Source: Nitrospirota bacterium (GTDB taxonomy: Bacteria > Nitrospirota_A > Leptospirillia > Leptospirillales > Leptospirillaceae). Taken from it: a DNA stretch of 25,736 nt. The translations under genes and the position numbers were made by a program. Within the stretch, counting starts at the first letter, position 1. Every line of letters begins with the position of its first letter. The stretch is taken from NCBI GenBank assembly GCA_027415455.1, contig DAIBSV010000010.1, forward strand, positions 1 to 25,736, in the 5' to 3' direction. The notes beneath the pieces were generated by a model. It searched no databases. It was given only the letters and a program-made list of their open reading frames with translations, and was not told where the DNA came from. Shown piece after piece: positions 9,568 through 17,896 of this stretch.

Positions 9568-9592
9568 GGTGAAGCCCCCCGGAAAGGATGAC

Positions 9593-10279
9593 ATGCCGGC
9601 CATACGACTGGGCCACCCGGTCTTTTTCAACAACATCCCCTTCGAGATCGAAGAGCGCCAGATCCTCCGGGAGATGCGCATCCCAAAGAAGTCCTCCCTC
9701 AGGGACCTGGGGGAGCCGGCGATGGAAAAGGCGATCGGGGCGGCCATCGAGGAAGGGTACCGGATGATCGAGGGGAAGGGCGTCTACCGGACCCTCGAAA
9801 TCACCGGGATCGAGGAGCGGAAGGTCCTCACCCGGGAAACCTCCACCCTCTTCGTCGGGGAAAAGATGGTGAAGCTCCTGCGGCACTGCGACTACGCGAC
9901 GCTGATCGTGGCCACCATCGGTCCCCGGATCGAGGAGGAGGTCGACCGGCTGGCCGGCCCGGAGCCCGCCCACGCCTATTTTCTCGAGCGCGTCGGAGCC
10001 TGGATGGCCGACTACATGGGCATCTGGCTCGACCGCATGCTGGAGCGGGAGATCGTCCGGGCGGGCTACATGCGCACCTACCGCTTCGGGGTCGGCTACG
10101 GCGACTGGCCTCTCTCTTCCCAGACCGAGGTGATGGCGCTCACCTCCGCCCGCCAGATCGGGGTCACATTGAACGAAGCCTACATCATGATCCCCCGTCT
10201 CTCCGTCTCCGCCGTCATCGGATGGCAGAAGCCGGGGACGGGGCCAAAATCGACAACAGACGAGGACACCGACACGTGA
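9593..10279 (+). CDS. Free-standing methionine synthase reactivation (activation-domain) protein
   Basis: This 228-residue protein matches the C-terminal AdoMet-binding activation domain that is fused to MetH in E. coli. The conserved AdoMet/cobalamin-facing segment is recognisable as YRFGVGYGDWPLSSQ (163-177), and the domain's end as YIMIPRLSVSAVIGW (197-211). The domain supports reductive methylation of oxidised cob(II)alamin. The ATG at 9593-9595 follows GGAAAGGA; an upstream in-frame TTG falls in the terminator. Its stop overlaps the metH start (GTGA). The following MetH lacks this domain, so the two proteins together make a complete methionine synthase. The electron donor is not evident. 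The last residues are a charged disordered tail. Confidence 0.85.
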   Translation: MPAIRLGHPVFFNNIPFEIEERQILREMRIPKKSSLRDLGEPAMEKAIGAAIEEGYRMIEGKGVYRTLEITGIEERKVLTRETSTLFVGEKMVKLLRHCDYATLIVATIGPRIEEEVDRLAGPEPAHAYFLERVGAWMADYMGIWLDRMLEREIVRAGYMRTYRFGVGYGDWPLSSQTEVMALTSARQIGVTLNEAYIMIPRLSVSAVIGWQKPGTGPKSTTDEDTDT

Positions 10280-12735
10280 TTTCCATTCTCGAACGGCTCA
10301 AGAAAGAGATTCTCCTGCTCGACGGGTCCATGGGCGCCCTTCTCCAGGGCCGGGGCCTTCCCCCGGGCTACGCCCCCGACCTCTGGAACCTCGAGAAGCC
10401 CGACGAGATCGCCGCCGTCCATGCCGAATACGCCGCCGCCGGTTCGAACATCCTGCTCACCAACACTTTCGGGGCCTCGCGCCTCCGTCTAGCCGAATAC
10501 GGCGCCGAATCCCGCATCCGGGAGATCAACCGGGCCGGCGTGGAGCTCGCCCGCCGGGCTTCGAAAGGCAAGGCCTACATAGCCGGCGACATCGGCCCGT
10601 CCGGGACGACCATCGCCCCTGTGGGAGACCTCTCCTTCGAGGACGCCGTCGCCATCTTCCGGGAGCAGGCCGCCCTCCTCGCGGAGGCAGGAGCCGACCT
10701 GATCGCGATCGAGACGATGTTCGACATCCAGGAGATGCGCGCCGCCCTGATCGGGGTCCGGGAAGGGGCTCCGCGGCTTCCGGTCATGGCCCTCATGACC
10801 TTCAACTCCGACGGGATCACCGACTCCGGCTCCGACCCGGAGACGGTGGCGGCCGTCCTCGAAGGGTTCGGCGTCGAGATCATGGGGCTCAACTGCTCGG
10901 TTGGGCCGGAGGCGATGGTTCCCGTCATCGAGCGGCTCGGGCGGGCCACCCACACCTTTCTCGCGATCGAGCCCAACGCCGGCCTTCCCGTCCACAAAGA
11001 CGGCAAGACGGTCTATCCCTCGGGAGCGGAGGAGATGGTCGCCTACGCCCCGGCCTTCGTCCGGGCGGGAGCCAACATCATCGGCGGATGCTGCGGCACG
11101 ACGCCGGACTACATCCGTCTTCTCGCGAAGCGCATGAAGGATGTCTCCCCCGTCGCCCGCTCCCGGAGTCCGCTCACCCGGATCGCCTCCCGGAACCGGG
11201 TCCTCCCCATCGGGCCGGGGGTCCCCTTCGTCCTGATCGGTGAAAAAATCAATCCCACCGGAAAGAAGCTCTTCTCCGAGGCGATTGCCGAGGGACGGAC
11301 CGACCTGATCGTGGCCGAGGCCCGAAAGGAGGCGGCGGCGGGAGCCCACGCCCTGGATGTGAACGTGGGGGTCCCTCTGGTCGACGAGGCCCGGATGATG
11401 GAGAAGGCGGTCACCGCCATCGGCAACGTGGTCTCCCTGCCCCTCGTGATCGACTCCTCATTCGCCTCGGCGCTCGAGGCGGGGCTGCGACTCTATCCCG
11501 GCCGGGCCCTTGTCAACTCCGTCAATGCCGAAGACGAGCGGATCGAAGAGGTTCTCCCCCTGATCCGCCGCTACGGGGCGGCGGTCATCGGCCTCCTCTC
11601 GGGGGAGGACATCCCCGAGAAAGCCGCCGACCGGATCAAGAACGCGGAAAAGATTCTCCGTGCGGCCGAACGGTTCGGACTCCGGCCCGAGGACATCGTC
11701 TTCGACACCCTGGCCCTCACCGTCTCCGCCGTCCAGGAGGCCTCCCGCCAGACCCTCGAGACGATCCGGATCCTCAAATCGGAATGGAACGCCCGCACGA
11801 TCGTGGGACTCTCCAACGTCTCCTTCGGCCTTCCGGTCCGGAAGACCGTCCACGACACCTTCCTCGCCATGGCAATCGGCGCCGGCCTCGACGGGGCGAT
11901 CTGCGACCCCTACGACCCCCTCCTCCACCAGACGGTGGCGGCCGCGAGCCTTTTTTCCGGCCGGGACCCCGAATGCCGGGTCTTCATCGAAAAGGCCGCG
12001 ACCTGGACGCCCCTCGTCCCCTCTGCCGGCACCGCGGCACAGACGGGCGCCTCCCCCGGCACAACCGCTCCGGAGGGACCGCTCACCACCGCCGAAAAGA
12101 TCGAACGGGCCATCGTCGAAGGCGAGCGCGAGGCGATCGGCCCCCTCGTGAACCAGGCCATGGCGGAGGGAACCCCCCCATTCTCGATCTTCGTCGACCT
12201 CATGACCCCCGCCATCCGCAAGCTCGGAGACCTCTTCGGCCAGCGTCTCAAGTTCATCCCCCACCTGATCGCCGGCGCCGACACCATGAAGAAGGGCGTG
12301 GAGATCCTCCAGCCCCATCTCGAGGCCCAGGGACCGACGGAGCCGAAGGGGACGGTCGTCTTCGCCACCGTCAAGGGGGACATCCACGACATCGGGAAGA
12401 ACATCTGCATCCTCATGCTCCGGAACTTCGGCTACCGGGTCGTCGACCTCGGCCGCAACGTCCCGCTCGAGACGATCCTCGAGGCGGCGGAGAGAGAGAA
12501 GGCGCAGATCATCGCACTCTCCGCCCTGATGACCACGACGATGATCCAGATGAAGATCGCCATGGACACGATCCGGGAGCGCAATCTTCCCTACAGGGTT
12601 CTGGTGGGAGGGGCGGTGGTGACCCCCAAGTTCGCGACCGAGATCGGGGCCGACGGCTACGGAAAGGATGTGGGCGAGGTCGTTCCCCTGACGGAGCGGG
12701 TCCTGTCCGGGCCCGGATCTGTCCGGAACACCTGA
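10276..12735 (+). CDS. metH: Cobalamin-dependent methionine synthase (three-domain form)
   Basis: This is an 819-residue enzyme moving a methyl group from methyl-tetrahydrofolate through cobalamin to homocysteine. Domains in order: homocysteine-binding barrel (about 1-290) with zinc ligands Cys207 (GLNCS) and Cys272-Cys273 (GGCCGT); pterin-binding barrel (about 315-570) with GEKINPTG and IVGLSNVSFGLP; a Pro/Ala/Thr linker; the helical cobalamin cap (about 603-690); and the B12 Rossmann domain with GDIHDIGKN, His704 being the lower cobalt ligand. The C-terminal activation domain is absent and is supplied by the preceding gene. The GTG start at 10276-10278 overlaps the preceding TGA by translational coupling, and DGSMGALLQ near the start confirms the frame. 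The next gene converges on it. Confidence 0.97.
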   Translation: MISILERLKKEILLLDGSMGALLQGRGLPPGYAPDLWNLEKPDEIAAVHAEYAAAGSNILLTNTFGASRLRLAEYGAESRIREINRAGVELARRASKGKAYIAGDIGPSGTTIAPVGDLSFEDAVAIFREQAALLAEAGADLIAIETMFDIQEMRAALIGVREGAPRLPVMALMTFNSDGITDSGSDPETVAAVLEGFGVEIMGLNCSVGPEAMVPVIERLGRATHTFLAIEPNAGLPVHKDGKTVYPSGAEEMVAYAPAFVRAGANIIGGCCGTTPDYIRLLAKRMKDVSPVARSRSPLTRIASRNRVLPIGPGVPFVLIGEKINPTGKKLFSEAIAEGRTDLIVAEARKEAAAGAHALDVNVGVPLVDEARMMEKAVTAIGNVVSLPLVIDSSFASALEAGLRLYPGRALVNSVNAEDERIEEVLPLIRRYGAAVIGLLSGEDIPEKAADRIKNAEKILRAAERFGLRPEDIVFDTLALTVSAVQEASRQTLETIRILKSEWNARTIVGLSNVSFGLPVRKTVHDTFLAMAIGAGLDGAICDPYDPLLHQTVAAASLFSGRDPECRVFIEKAATWTPLVPSAGTAAQTGASPGTTAPEGPLTTAEKIERAIVEGEREAIGPLVNQAMAEGTPPFSIFVDLMTPAIRKLGDLFGQRLKFIPHLIAGADTMKKGVEILQPHLEAQGPTEPKGTVVFATVKGDIHDIGKNICILMLRNFGYRVVDLGRNVPLETILEAAEREKAQIIALSALMTTTMIQMKIAMDTIRERNLPYRVLVGGAVVTPKFATEIGADGYGKDVGEVVPLTERVLSGPGSVRNT

Positions 12736-12792
12736 TACCGCACGACCATTGGCAACAGACCCGCGGAGGCCGCCTTCCCCGTTCAACCTTCG

Positions 12793-12824
12793 GGGAGCCG
12801 GGTCTTCCTCACGGGACGGCTCCC
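12793..12824. terminator. Hairpin between convergent metH and RuBisCO-like gene
   Basis: GGGAGCCG (12793-12800) and CGGCTCCC (12817-12824) form eight perfect pairs in the 93-base gap between two convergent stop codons. There is no clear T-run on either strand, so it is a plausible but weak bidirectional terminator. Confidence 0.4.
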
Positions 12825-12828
12825 GCCA

Positions 12829-14010
12829 TCAGACGTACGTCTGGAAGGCCGTGAGAGCCCGGTCCAACTCCTTGTGGGTCTTCCGGTAGGTCTCAAGCGG
12901 AATCCCGGCCGCGTGCGCCTCCCACGCCTGGCGGACCGACCGGGCGCCGGCACGGGCCCCGTCGGGGTGGCCGCAGACGCCCCCTCCGCAGATATAGGCA
13001 AAATCCGGTCCGAACAGATCGGCATGGACCCCCAGTGTTCCCGCATGCATGCCGCCGCCGACCGCGACGAGGGAGGGTCGCATGGTTCCCATGGGGATCC
13101 GGCTGATTTCGGAGACGGCCTCGAGATGGGCCCGGGTGGACTTGAGCGTTCCCGACAGGGCGGGGAAGAGGATGATGTCCCCCCCGAGCATTCTCATGAA
13201 CCGGGCCCAGGCCCGGACCGACATGCCATGCTTCTGCCATAGCCAGTCCGAGGTTGCCATGTGGGCCATGACCGGCACGAGACCGGTTTCGGCCAGCTCC
13301 TCGAGCATCGGGAACCCGCTGGCCGCCGGAGAGACCATGGAGATCTTCGCCCCCGCCTCCGCCCCCGCCCTGTACCGTTCCAGCATCCGCGACGGTCGGT
13401 CGACCGGATGCATCATGGCCCACTTCGGCTCCCCCGTCTCCTCCTCGGCCTTTTTCGCCGCCTCGACCATCGCCGACAATCGTTTTCGGTAATCAGAATC
13501 CGGCTCCTGCAGAAGTTCGTCCGACTTGACCACATCCCCGCCCCCCACGAGGCTTTCGTAGGCGATCTCTCCGAACTCCTTCGGGGAAAGCCCTTGGGAG
13601 GGTTTCAGGACGGTGATGAAAAGGGGGCGCTTCGGGTCTTTCCGGAGGGTCGCGATTCCCGGAGCCCCGAACTTGGGGCCCGGGAGCCGTGAAAGAAGGG
13701 CCTCCGGCGCCTCGAAGTCCGTCAGCTCGATGGATTTCAGGATGTTCAGGCAACTGATCTCCCCGGCGATGGAAAGGACCAGGCCATAGGCGGAGAAGAT
13801 CCGCTGCGAGGGAACCTCGATCTCGATCGTGGCCGCATCATTTCCCTGGGAGATGACCCGGGCGTGGGCCTCGAATGACTCGCTCCTGGCCGATTCATAG
13901 GAAGTCTTCTTGACCCCCACGCTCATTTCCCGCGCGACGAGAAGACAGGCCTTTTCGATATCTTCCGAGCAGATGGTGTAGGTCGCCCGAATCGTCTCAG
14001 TTTTTTCCAT
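12829..14010 (-). CDS. RuBisCO-like protein (form IV, divergent)
   Basis: This 393-residue protein has the RuBisCO large-subunit fold: a short N-terminal domain (1-120) then the barrel. In standard spinach numbering from memory, Lys175 is kept (LKPSQG, Lys136). The metal-site trio Lys201-Asp203-Glu204 is also kept (GGDVVKSDE, Lys162/Asp164/Glu165), as are His294 (His250) and the phosphate glycines CGGGVCGHP. Lys177 (Ser138), Arg295 (Met251), His327 (Ser264) and Ser379 (Gly318) are replaced, and loop 6 shows no clear Lys334. It should still bind carbamate and Mg and do enolate chemistry, but not carboxylation. The ATG at 14008-14010 follows GGGGAGGA. It resembles the acid-mine-drainage (IV-AMD) group by memory only. 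No methionine-salvage genes (mtnA, mtnK, mtnX) are adjacent. The substrate is unknown; the convergent metH unit and sqr hint at sulfur or methylthio compounds. Confidence 0.9.
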   Translation of the reverse strand: MEKTETIRATYTICSEDIEKACLLVAREMSVGVKKTSYESARSESFEAHARVISQGNDAATIEIEVPSQRIFSAYGLVLSIAGEISCLNILKSIELTDFEAPEALLSRLPGPKFGAPGIATLRKDPKRPLFITVLKPSQGLSPKEFGEIAYESLVGGGDVVKSDELLQEPDSDYRKRLSAMVEAAKKAEEETGEPKWAMMHPVDRPSRMLERYRAGAEAGAKISMVSPAASGFPMLEELAETGLVPVMAHMATSDWLWQKHGMSVRAWARFMRMLGGDIILFPALSGTLKSTRAHLEAVSEISRIPMGTMRPSLVAVGGGMHAGTLGVHADLFGPDFAYICGGGVCGHPDGARAGARSVRQAWEAHAAGIPLETYRKTHKELDRALTAFQTYV

Positions 14011-14106
14011 GGAAATCCTCCCCGGTGCCTGACGCTCCCGTTGAATGGTGTCTCTCTCCCCTCCGTCCCTAATCCCACTCCCACCAAAAAGTTCCAAGGG
14101 ACATCC

Positions 14107-14135
14107 ATTCTATGCATCACGCAACTATCTTTCAA
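14107..14135 (-). promoter_or_regulatory. Sigma70-type promoter of the RuBisCO-like gene
   Basis: Minus-strand TTGAAA (14130-14135) and TAGAAT (14107-14112) are each five of six to consensus and exactly 17 bases apart. They sit in a local AT-rich patch about 97 bases before the start codon. This is one of the two best promoter matches in the window and indicates that the gene is transcribed alone. Confidence 0.65.
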
Positions 14136-14372
14136 TACATACTATTCGCACATATTGCCGATTCAGGGCCTCTCCGGCCGTCGCGGGCTTGTCCCATCCG
14201 GATATTTCGGGTTCCCGGATCTCTTCGGGAGGGGCCCATCCGGAAGAAGCTCCGGAGAAATCGCACCTCGTCGGAAGAAGAATTGGGGGCGATCAGGCAT
14301 TTTCGCACCCGTAGGCAGATCGATCGGAAAAGCGCTATAAGGAGAGGAAGGTCGAAGGGATGCGGTGAAGGG
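14136..14372. other. Intergenic stretch upstream of the RuBisCO-like gene
   Basis: With 14011-14106 this makes a 362-base gap between the RuBisCO-like start and the metallo-hydrolase stop. Apart from the promoter I see only several imperfect repeats of TCCGG (for example near 14198, 14214 and 14239) that can fold in various ways. No gene is supported. A minus-strand open frame extending past the metallo-hydrolase stop lacks a ribosome site. Confidence 0.4.
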
Positions 14373-15167
14373 TCAGTCGAGCTGGATTCTGAGTCCGTCG
14401 TAGGCCGGACGGATCCCGGGAGGAAGCTCGGATTCCAGGGTCGCATGGTCCATCCGGTGGGAAAGATGGGTGATGTAGCCTCGGGACGGGCCAGCCTCCC
14501 CGATTTCGGCCACCGCCTGGGCGAGTCCGAAGTGGGACTCGTGGGGTTCGTAGCGGACCGCGCCGACGATCATCGTGGAGGCCCCCTTCATCACCCTCTT
14601 GCCCTCGGCAGGAACGGCATTGCAGTCGGTCAGGTAAACCAGGTCTCCCACCCGCAGCGCCGTGTTCATCACCGGCCCATGCTCGACCAGAAAGGGCCGG
14701 ACGGGGATTCCCAGGATCTCCATGGGCCCCGGAAGCTCCTTTGGAACGAGTTTCGGCCGCGTGACCCCCTCCCGGTTCACATCGGAAAAGGCGTAGGAAA
14801 ACATCGACCGGATCCTCTCGAGAACACGGGGCGGGGCGTAGATGGGAATCTCTTCCTGCATGATGAAATTGAAGGTCCGGAGCTCGTCCAAACCCAGAAC
14901 GTGGTCCGCGTGGGCATGGGTGTAGACCACGGCGTCAATCCTGGAAATTTTCTCGCGAAGGGCCTGAAAGCGCAGGTCGGGGGCGGTGTCGATCAGAAGA
15001 TTTTTTCCGCCGGCCGAGACAAGGATCGAGGAGCGCGTCCTCTTGTTCCGCAGGTCGGGAGAGAGACAGACGGGGCAGGAACAGCCGATCATCGGAACGC
15101 CCACCGAAGAGCCTGTTCCCAGAAAAAGGGCGGTCATCCCGGAGGCGGAAGAGGGGAGATCGGTCAT
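14373..15167 (-). CDS. MBL-fold metallo-hydrolase, PhnP-like
   Basis: This 264-residue metallo-beta-lactamase-fold hydrolase opens with a FLGTGSSVGVPMIGCSC strand-loop and a Cys-rich CSCPVC element (29-34), as in PhnP. The metal motif is THAHADH (83-89), with later ligands HGPV, LTDCN and ITHLSHR. PhnP hydrolyses phosphoribosyl cyclic phosphate, and relatives act on cyclic phosphodiesters; with no phn genes nearby, the substrate is uncertain. The ATG at 15165-15167 follows GGGAGGGGGG; a second ATG at codon 11 is also possible. It lies 39 bases after the cyclophilin gene and appears to be the last gene of the typA operon. Confidence 0.85.
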   Translation of the reverse strand: MTDLPSSASGMTALFLGTGSSVGVPMIGCSCPVCLSPDLRNKRTRSSILVSAGGKNLLIDTAPDLRFQALREKISRIDAVVYTHAHADHVLGLDELRTFNFIMQEEIPIYAPPRVLERIRSMFSYAFSDVNREGVTRPKLVPKELPGPMEILGIPVRPFLVEHGPVMNTALRVGDLVYLTDCNAVPAEGKRVMKGASTMIVGAVRYEPHESHFGLAQAVAEIGEAGPSRGYITHLSHRMDHATLESELPPGIRPAYDGLRIQLD

Positions 15168-15206
15168 TCCCCCCTCCCGGCCATCAGGATAAAACCCCGG
15201 CGGATC

Positions 15207-15860
15207 TCAGGGGGCGACGCGCAGGATCTTGACATGGAGAATGGTCACCGGGTTGACGGGACGGTCCCGCCGGTCGGTGGGCACCTCGGAGATCTTGTCC
15301 GCCACATCCTGTCCGGCCACGACCTGGCCGAAGATCGAATAGTTCCCGTCGAGCCAGGTGGTCGGGGCGACGGTGATGAAGAACTGGCTCCCGTTCGTGT
15401 CCGGACCGGCGTTGGCCATGGCCAGCACGCCCTTGTGGTCGAAATGGAGGGTCGGGTCGATCTCGTTCTTGAACTGGTATCCGGGACCCCCGGTTCCGTT
15501 TCCGAGGGGATCCCCCCCCTGGATCATGAAGTTCTTGATCACCCGGTGAAAGATCAGTCCGTCGAAGAAAGGACGCTTCACCTGGGTTCCGGTCCGGGGA
15601 TCGATGAAGGACTTGGTCCCCTCGGCCAGACCCACGAAGTTCGCAACGGTCTCCGGAGCTGAGCTGGGAAAGAGCTGGCAGACGATCGTTCCCATGGAGG
15701 TTTCGATTTCGGCGTATTCTCCCGGAGGAAGAGGCACCTTGGTGGCAGATTCGGCATTGGCGGTCATTGGCAGTCCCTTATCCAAAATAGTGGTTGCGAT
15801 TCCCATGAACAGGACGGCCAGCACCCAGACCGTCATTCTGAAAAAGCCGCGCGGTTTCAT
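15207..15860 (-). CDS. Cyclophilin-type peptidyl-prolyl isomerase, predicted exported
   Basis: This 217-residue protein catalyses cis-trans isomerisation of Xaa-Pro bonds. Residues 1-36 form a signal-peptide-like leader ([20 protein letters not shown], ending ANA before ES), followed by a bacterial cyclophilin domain. The signature FFDGLIFHRVIKNFMIQGGD is complete, with the GTGGPGY and NGSQFFIT motifs that form the proline pocket. It likely works in the periplasm. The start overlaps the typA stop (ATGA, four bases), which supports this start over the internal ATG at residue 32, which would give a cytoplasmic form. Confidence 0.92.
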   Translation of the reverse strand: MKPRGFFRMTVWVLAVLFMGIATTILDKGLPMTANAESATKVPLPPGEYAEIETSMGTIVCQLFPSSAPETVANFVGLAEGTKSFIDPRTGTQVKRPFFDGLIFHRVIKNFMIQGGDPLGNGTGGPGYQFKNEIDPTLHFDHKGVLAMANAGPDTNGSQFFITVAPTTWLDGNYSIFGQVVAGQDVADKISEVPTDRRDRPVNPVTILHVKILRVAP

Positions 15861-17674
15861 TTTTTCGAGGCCCTCCTGCGTTCCTGTTCGTTGAGGATGC
15901 GTTTCCTGATGCGGAGGTTCTCGGGGGTAACCTCCATGATCTCGTCGTCCTCAAGGAATTCCAGGGCCTGCTCGAGGCTCAGGATCTTTGGGGGGACGAG
16001 GGTGATGGCGTCCTCGGCGGTCGAGGAGCGGATGTTCGTGAGATGCTTTTTCTTGCAGGGGTTGACGGCGAGATCGGTCGGACGGGAATGGGCGCCGATG
16101 ACCATGCCCTCGTAGACCTTCGTTCCCGGGGCCACGAAAAGGACGCCGCGATCCTGAACGCTTTCGAGGGCGTAGGCGACCGTCTCCCCGGTCTCCATGG
16201 AGACGAGGGCGCCGTTGATCCGGCCGGGGATATCCCCCTTGTAGTCTCCGTACCCATGGAAGGTGTGGTTGAGAAGTCCGGTTCCCTTGGTGTCGGAGAG
16301 GAACTCGCTGCGGTATCCCAGGAGTCCCCGGGCCGGAATGAGATACTCGAGCCGGGTATGCCCGTCTTTCTGGGGGGCCATGTTGAGCATCTCGCCCTTC
16401 CGGGGGCCGAGCTTTTCGATCACCGCCCCGACGTAGTCTTCCTGAACGTCGACGACAAGATATTCGTAGGGCTCCTGACGGCTGGAACCTTCCCCCTTGT
16501 AGAGCACGTGGGGACGGGAGACCTGGAATTCGTACCCTTCCCGGCGCATCGTCTCGATCAGGATCCCGATATGCAGCTCGCCACGGCCGGAGACCTTGAA
16601 GGCATCGGGGCTGTCCGTCTCCTCGACCCGCAGGGCGACATTCGTCCGGATCTCCTTCATCAGGCGGTCCCGGAGGTTTCGGCTGGTGACGAACTTGCCC
16701 TCCTGGCCGCAGAAGGGGGAATTGTTCACCATGAACTCGAGCGAAATGGTCGGCTCTCCGATCTCGATGGGCGGAAGCGACCCCAGCTCCGTCACATCGG
16801 AGAGAATGTCTCCGATCCGCAGGTCCTCGAAGACCGCGATCAGGATGATGTCTCCGGCCTTGGCCGAGGGCACCTCGACCCGCTTCAGCCCTTCGAAGGA
16901 GAGGATCTTCTTGACCTTGTTCTTCTCCACAAGGGCCCCGTCGACAACGCGGGCGATGGTCTCGCCGAAGGCGACCTTTCCCCGGACGATCTTTCCGAGG
17001 GCGACCTGCCCCAGGTAGGAATCGTACTCGAAGCTGGTCACCTGCATGAGGAAGGGACCGTTCTCATCGACTTCCGGCGGGGGAACATGGCTGATGATGG
17101 TGTCGAAGAGGGGGACGAGGTCCGTTCCCTCCTTGAGGGGATCGAGGGAGGCGATTCCCTTCTTGGCCGAGGCGAAGACGACGGGGTAGTCCATCTGGGC
17201 GTCGGTGGCCCCGAGCTCTATGAAGAGGCTGAAGACCTCGTTCTGGACCTCGATGGGCCGGGCTCCGGGCCGGTCGATCTTGTTGATCACGACCACGGGT
17301 CGAAGCCCCATCTTGAGGGCCTTGTTCAGGACGAAGCGGGTCTGGGGCATGGGGCCGTCGAAGGCGTCGACCACCAGCAGCACGCCGTCCACGAGAGTGA
17401 GCGTCCGCTCCACCTCCCCCGAAAAGTCGGCGTGGCCCGGGGTATCCACGATGTTGATCCGGTAGTCCTGGTAGAAGATGCAGGTGTTCTTGGCGAGGAT
17501 GGTGATTCCCCTCTCCTTTTCCAGAGCGTTCGAGTCCATGACCCGCTCCTCGACCACCTCATTTTCCCGGAAGACATGACCCTGCTGGAGCATCTTGTCG
17601 ACGAGCGTGGTCTTCCCGTGATCGACATGGGCAATGATCGCAATGTTTCTGGTGTGCATAAGAGACGCCGTCAT
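15857..17674 (-). CDS. typA: Ribosome-associated GTPase TypA/BipA
   Basis: This 605-residue translational GTPase of the EF-G family acts on the ribosome in stress and low-temperature assembly. The G1 motif AHVDHGKT (15-22), the switch with [17 protein letters not shown] and [10 protein letters not shown] are intact. EF-G-like domains follow, then the TypA-specific C-terminus with [14 protein letters not shown] and the RIRKRIL tail. The ATG at 17672-17674 is chosen because AAGGCGG lies eight bases upstream. Starts 9 codons earlier or 5 codons later lack a ribosome site. It is the first gene of a three-gene unit with a predicted promoter just upstream. Confidence 0.97.
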   Translation of the reverse strand: MTASLMHTRNIAIIAHVDHGKTTLVDKMLQQGHVFRENEVVEERVMDSNALEKERGITILAKNTCIFYQDYRINIVDTPGHADFSGEVERTLTLVDGVLLVVDAFDGPMPQTRFVLNKALKMGLRPVVVINKIDRPGARPIEVQNEVFSLFIELGATDAQMDYPVVFASAKKGIASLDPLKEGTDLVPLFDTIISHVPPPEVDENGPFLMQVTSFEYDSYLGQVALGKIVRGKVAFGETIARVVDGALVEKNKVKKILSFEGLKRVEVPSAKAGDIILIAVFEDLRIGDILSDVTELGSLPPIEIGEPTISLEFMVNNSPFCGQEGKFVTSRNLRDRLMKEIRTNVALRVEETDSPDAFKVSGRGELHIGILIETMRREGYEFQVSRPHVLYKGEGSSRQEPYEYLVVDVQEDYVGAVIEKLGPRKGEMLNMAPQKDGHTRLEYLIPARGLLGYRSEFLSDTKGTGLLNHTFHGYGDYKGDIPGRINGALVSMETGETVAYALESVQDRGVLFVAPGTKVYEGMVIGAHSRPTDLAVNPCKKKHLTNIRSSTAEDAITLVPPKILSLEQALEFLEDDEIMEVTPENLRIRKRILNEQERRRASKK

Positions 17675-17768
17675 TCGTTTTTCCGCCTTGTGTTGAACCA
17701 TGGGCGCCGGAATCCGTTTCGGAGGAAGCCCGAACCGGTCAGGCCTTAAAAAAATTCGCAGAACCACT

Positions 17769-17798
17769 ATAATAGGTCAAATGATCCCCCATGGTCAA
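17769..17798 (-). promoter_or_regulatory. Candidate sigma70-type promoter of the typA operon
   Basis: Minus-strand TTGACC (17793-17798) and TATTAT (17769-17774) are 18 bases apart. A second TTGACC directly abuts the -10, forming a direct repeat of TTGACC spaced by 12 bases, which could serve as a regulator site. The leader is about 90 bases. Confidence 0.55.
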
Positions 17799-17896
17799 TT
17801 GTCGGGGACGAAAAAAGGACAGATCCAACGGCCGCCGGTGCCTGCCGCCAATCACCGCACCAGCCGTCGCCGGGTCATCGAATAGGGAGGACAGCC

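Noticed and set aside
12829..14010. Genuine carbon-fixing RuBisCO large subunit
   Set aside because: Several catalytic positions are substituted (Lys177, Arg295, His327, Ser379 equivalents), there is no small subunit or phosphoribulokinase nearby, and the length is only 393 residues.
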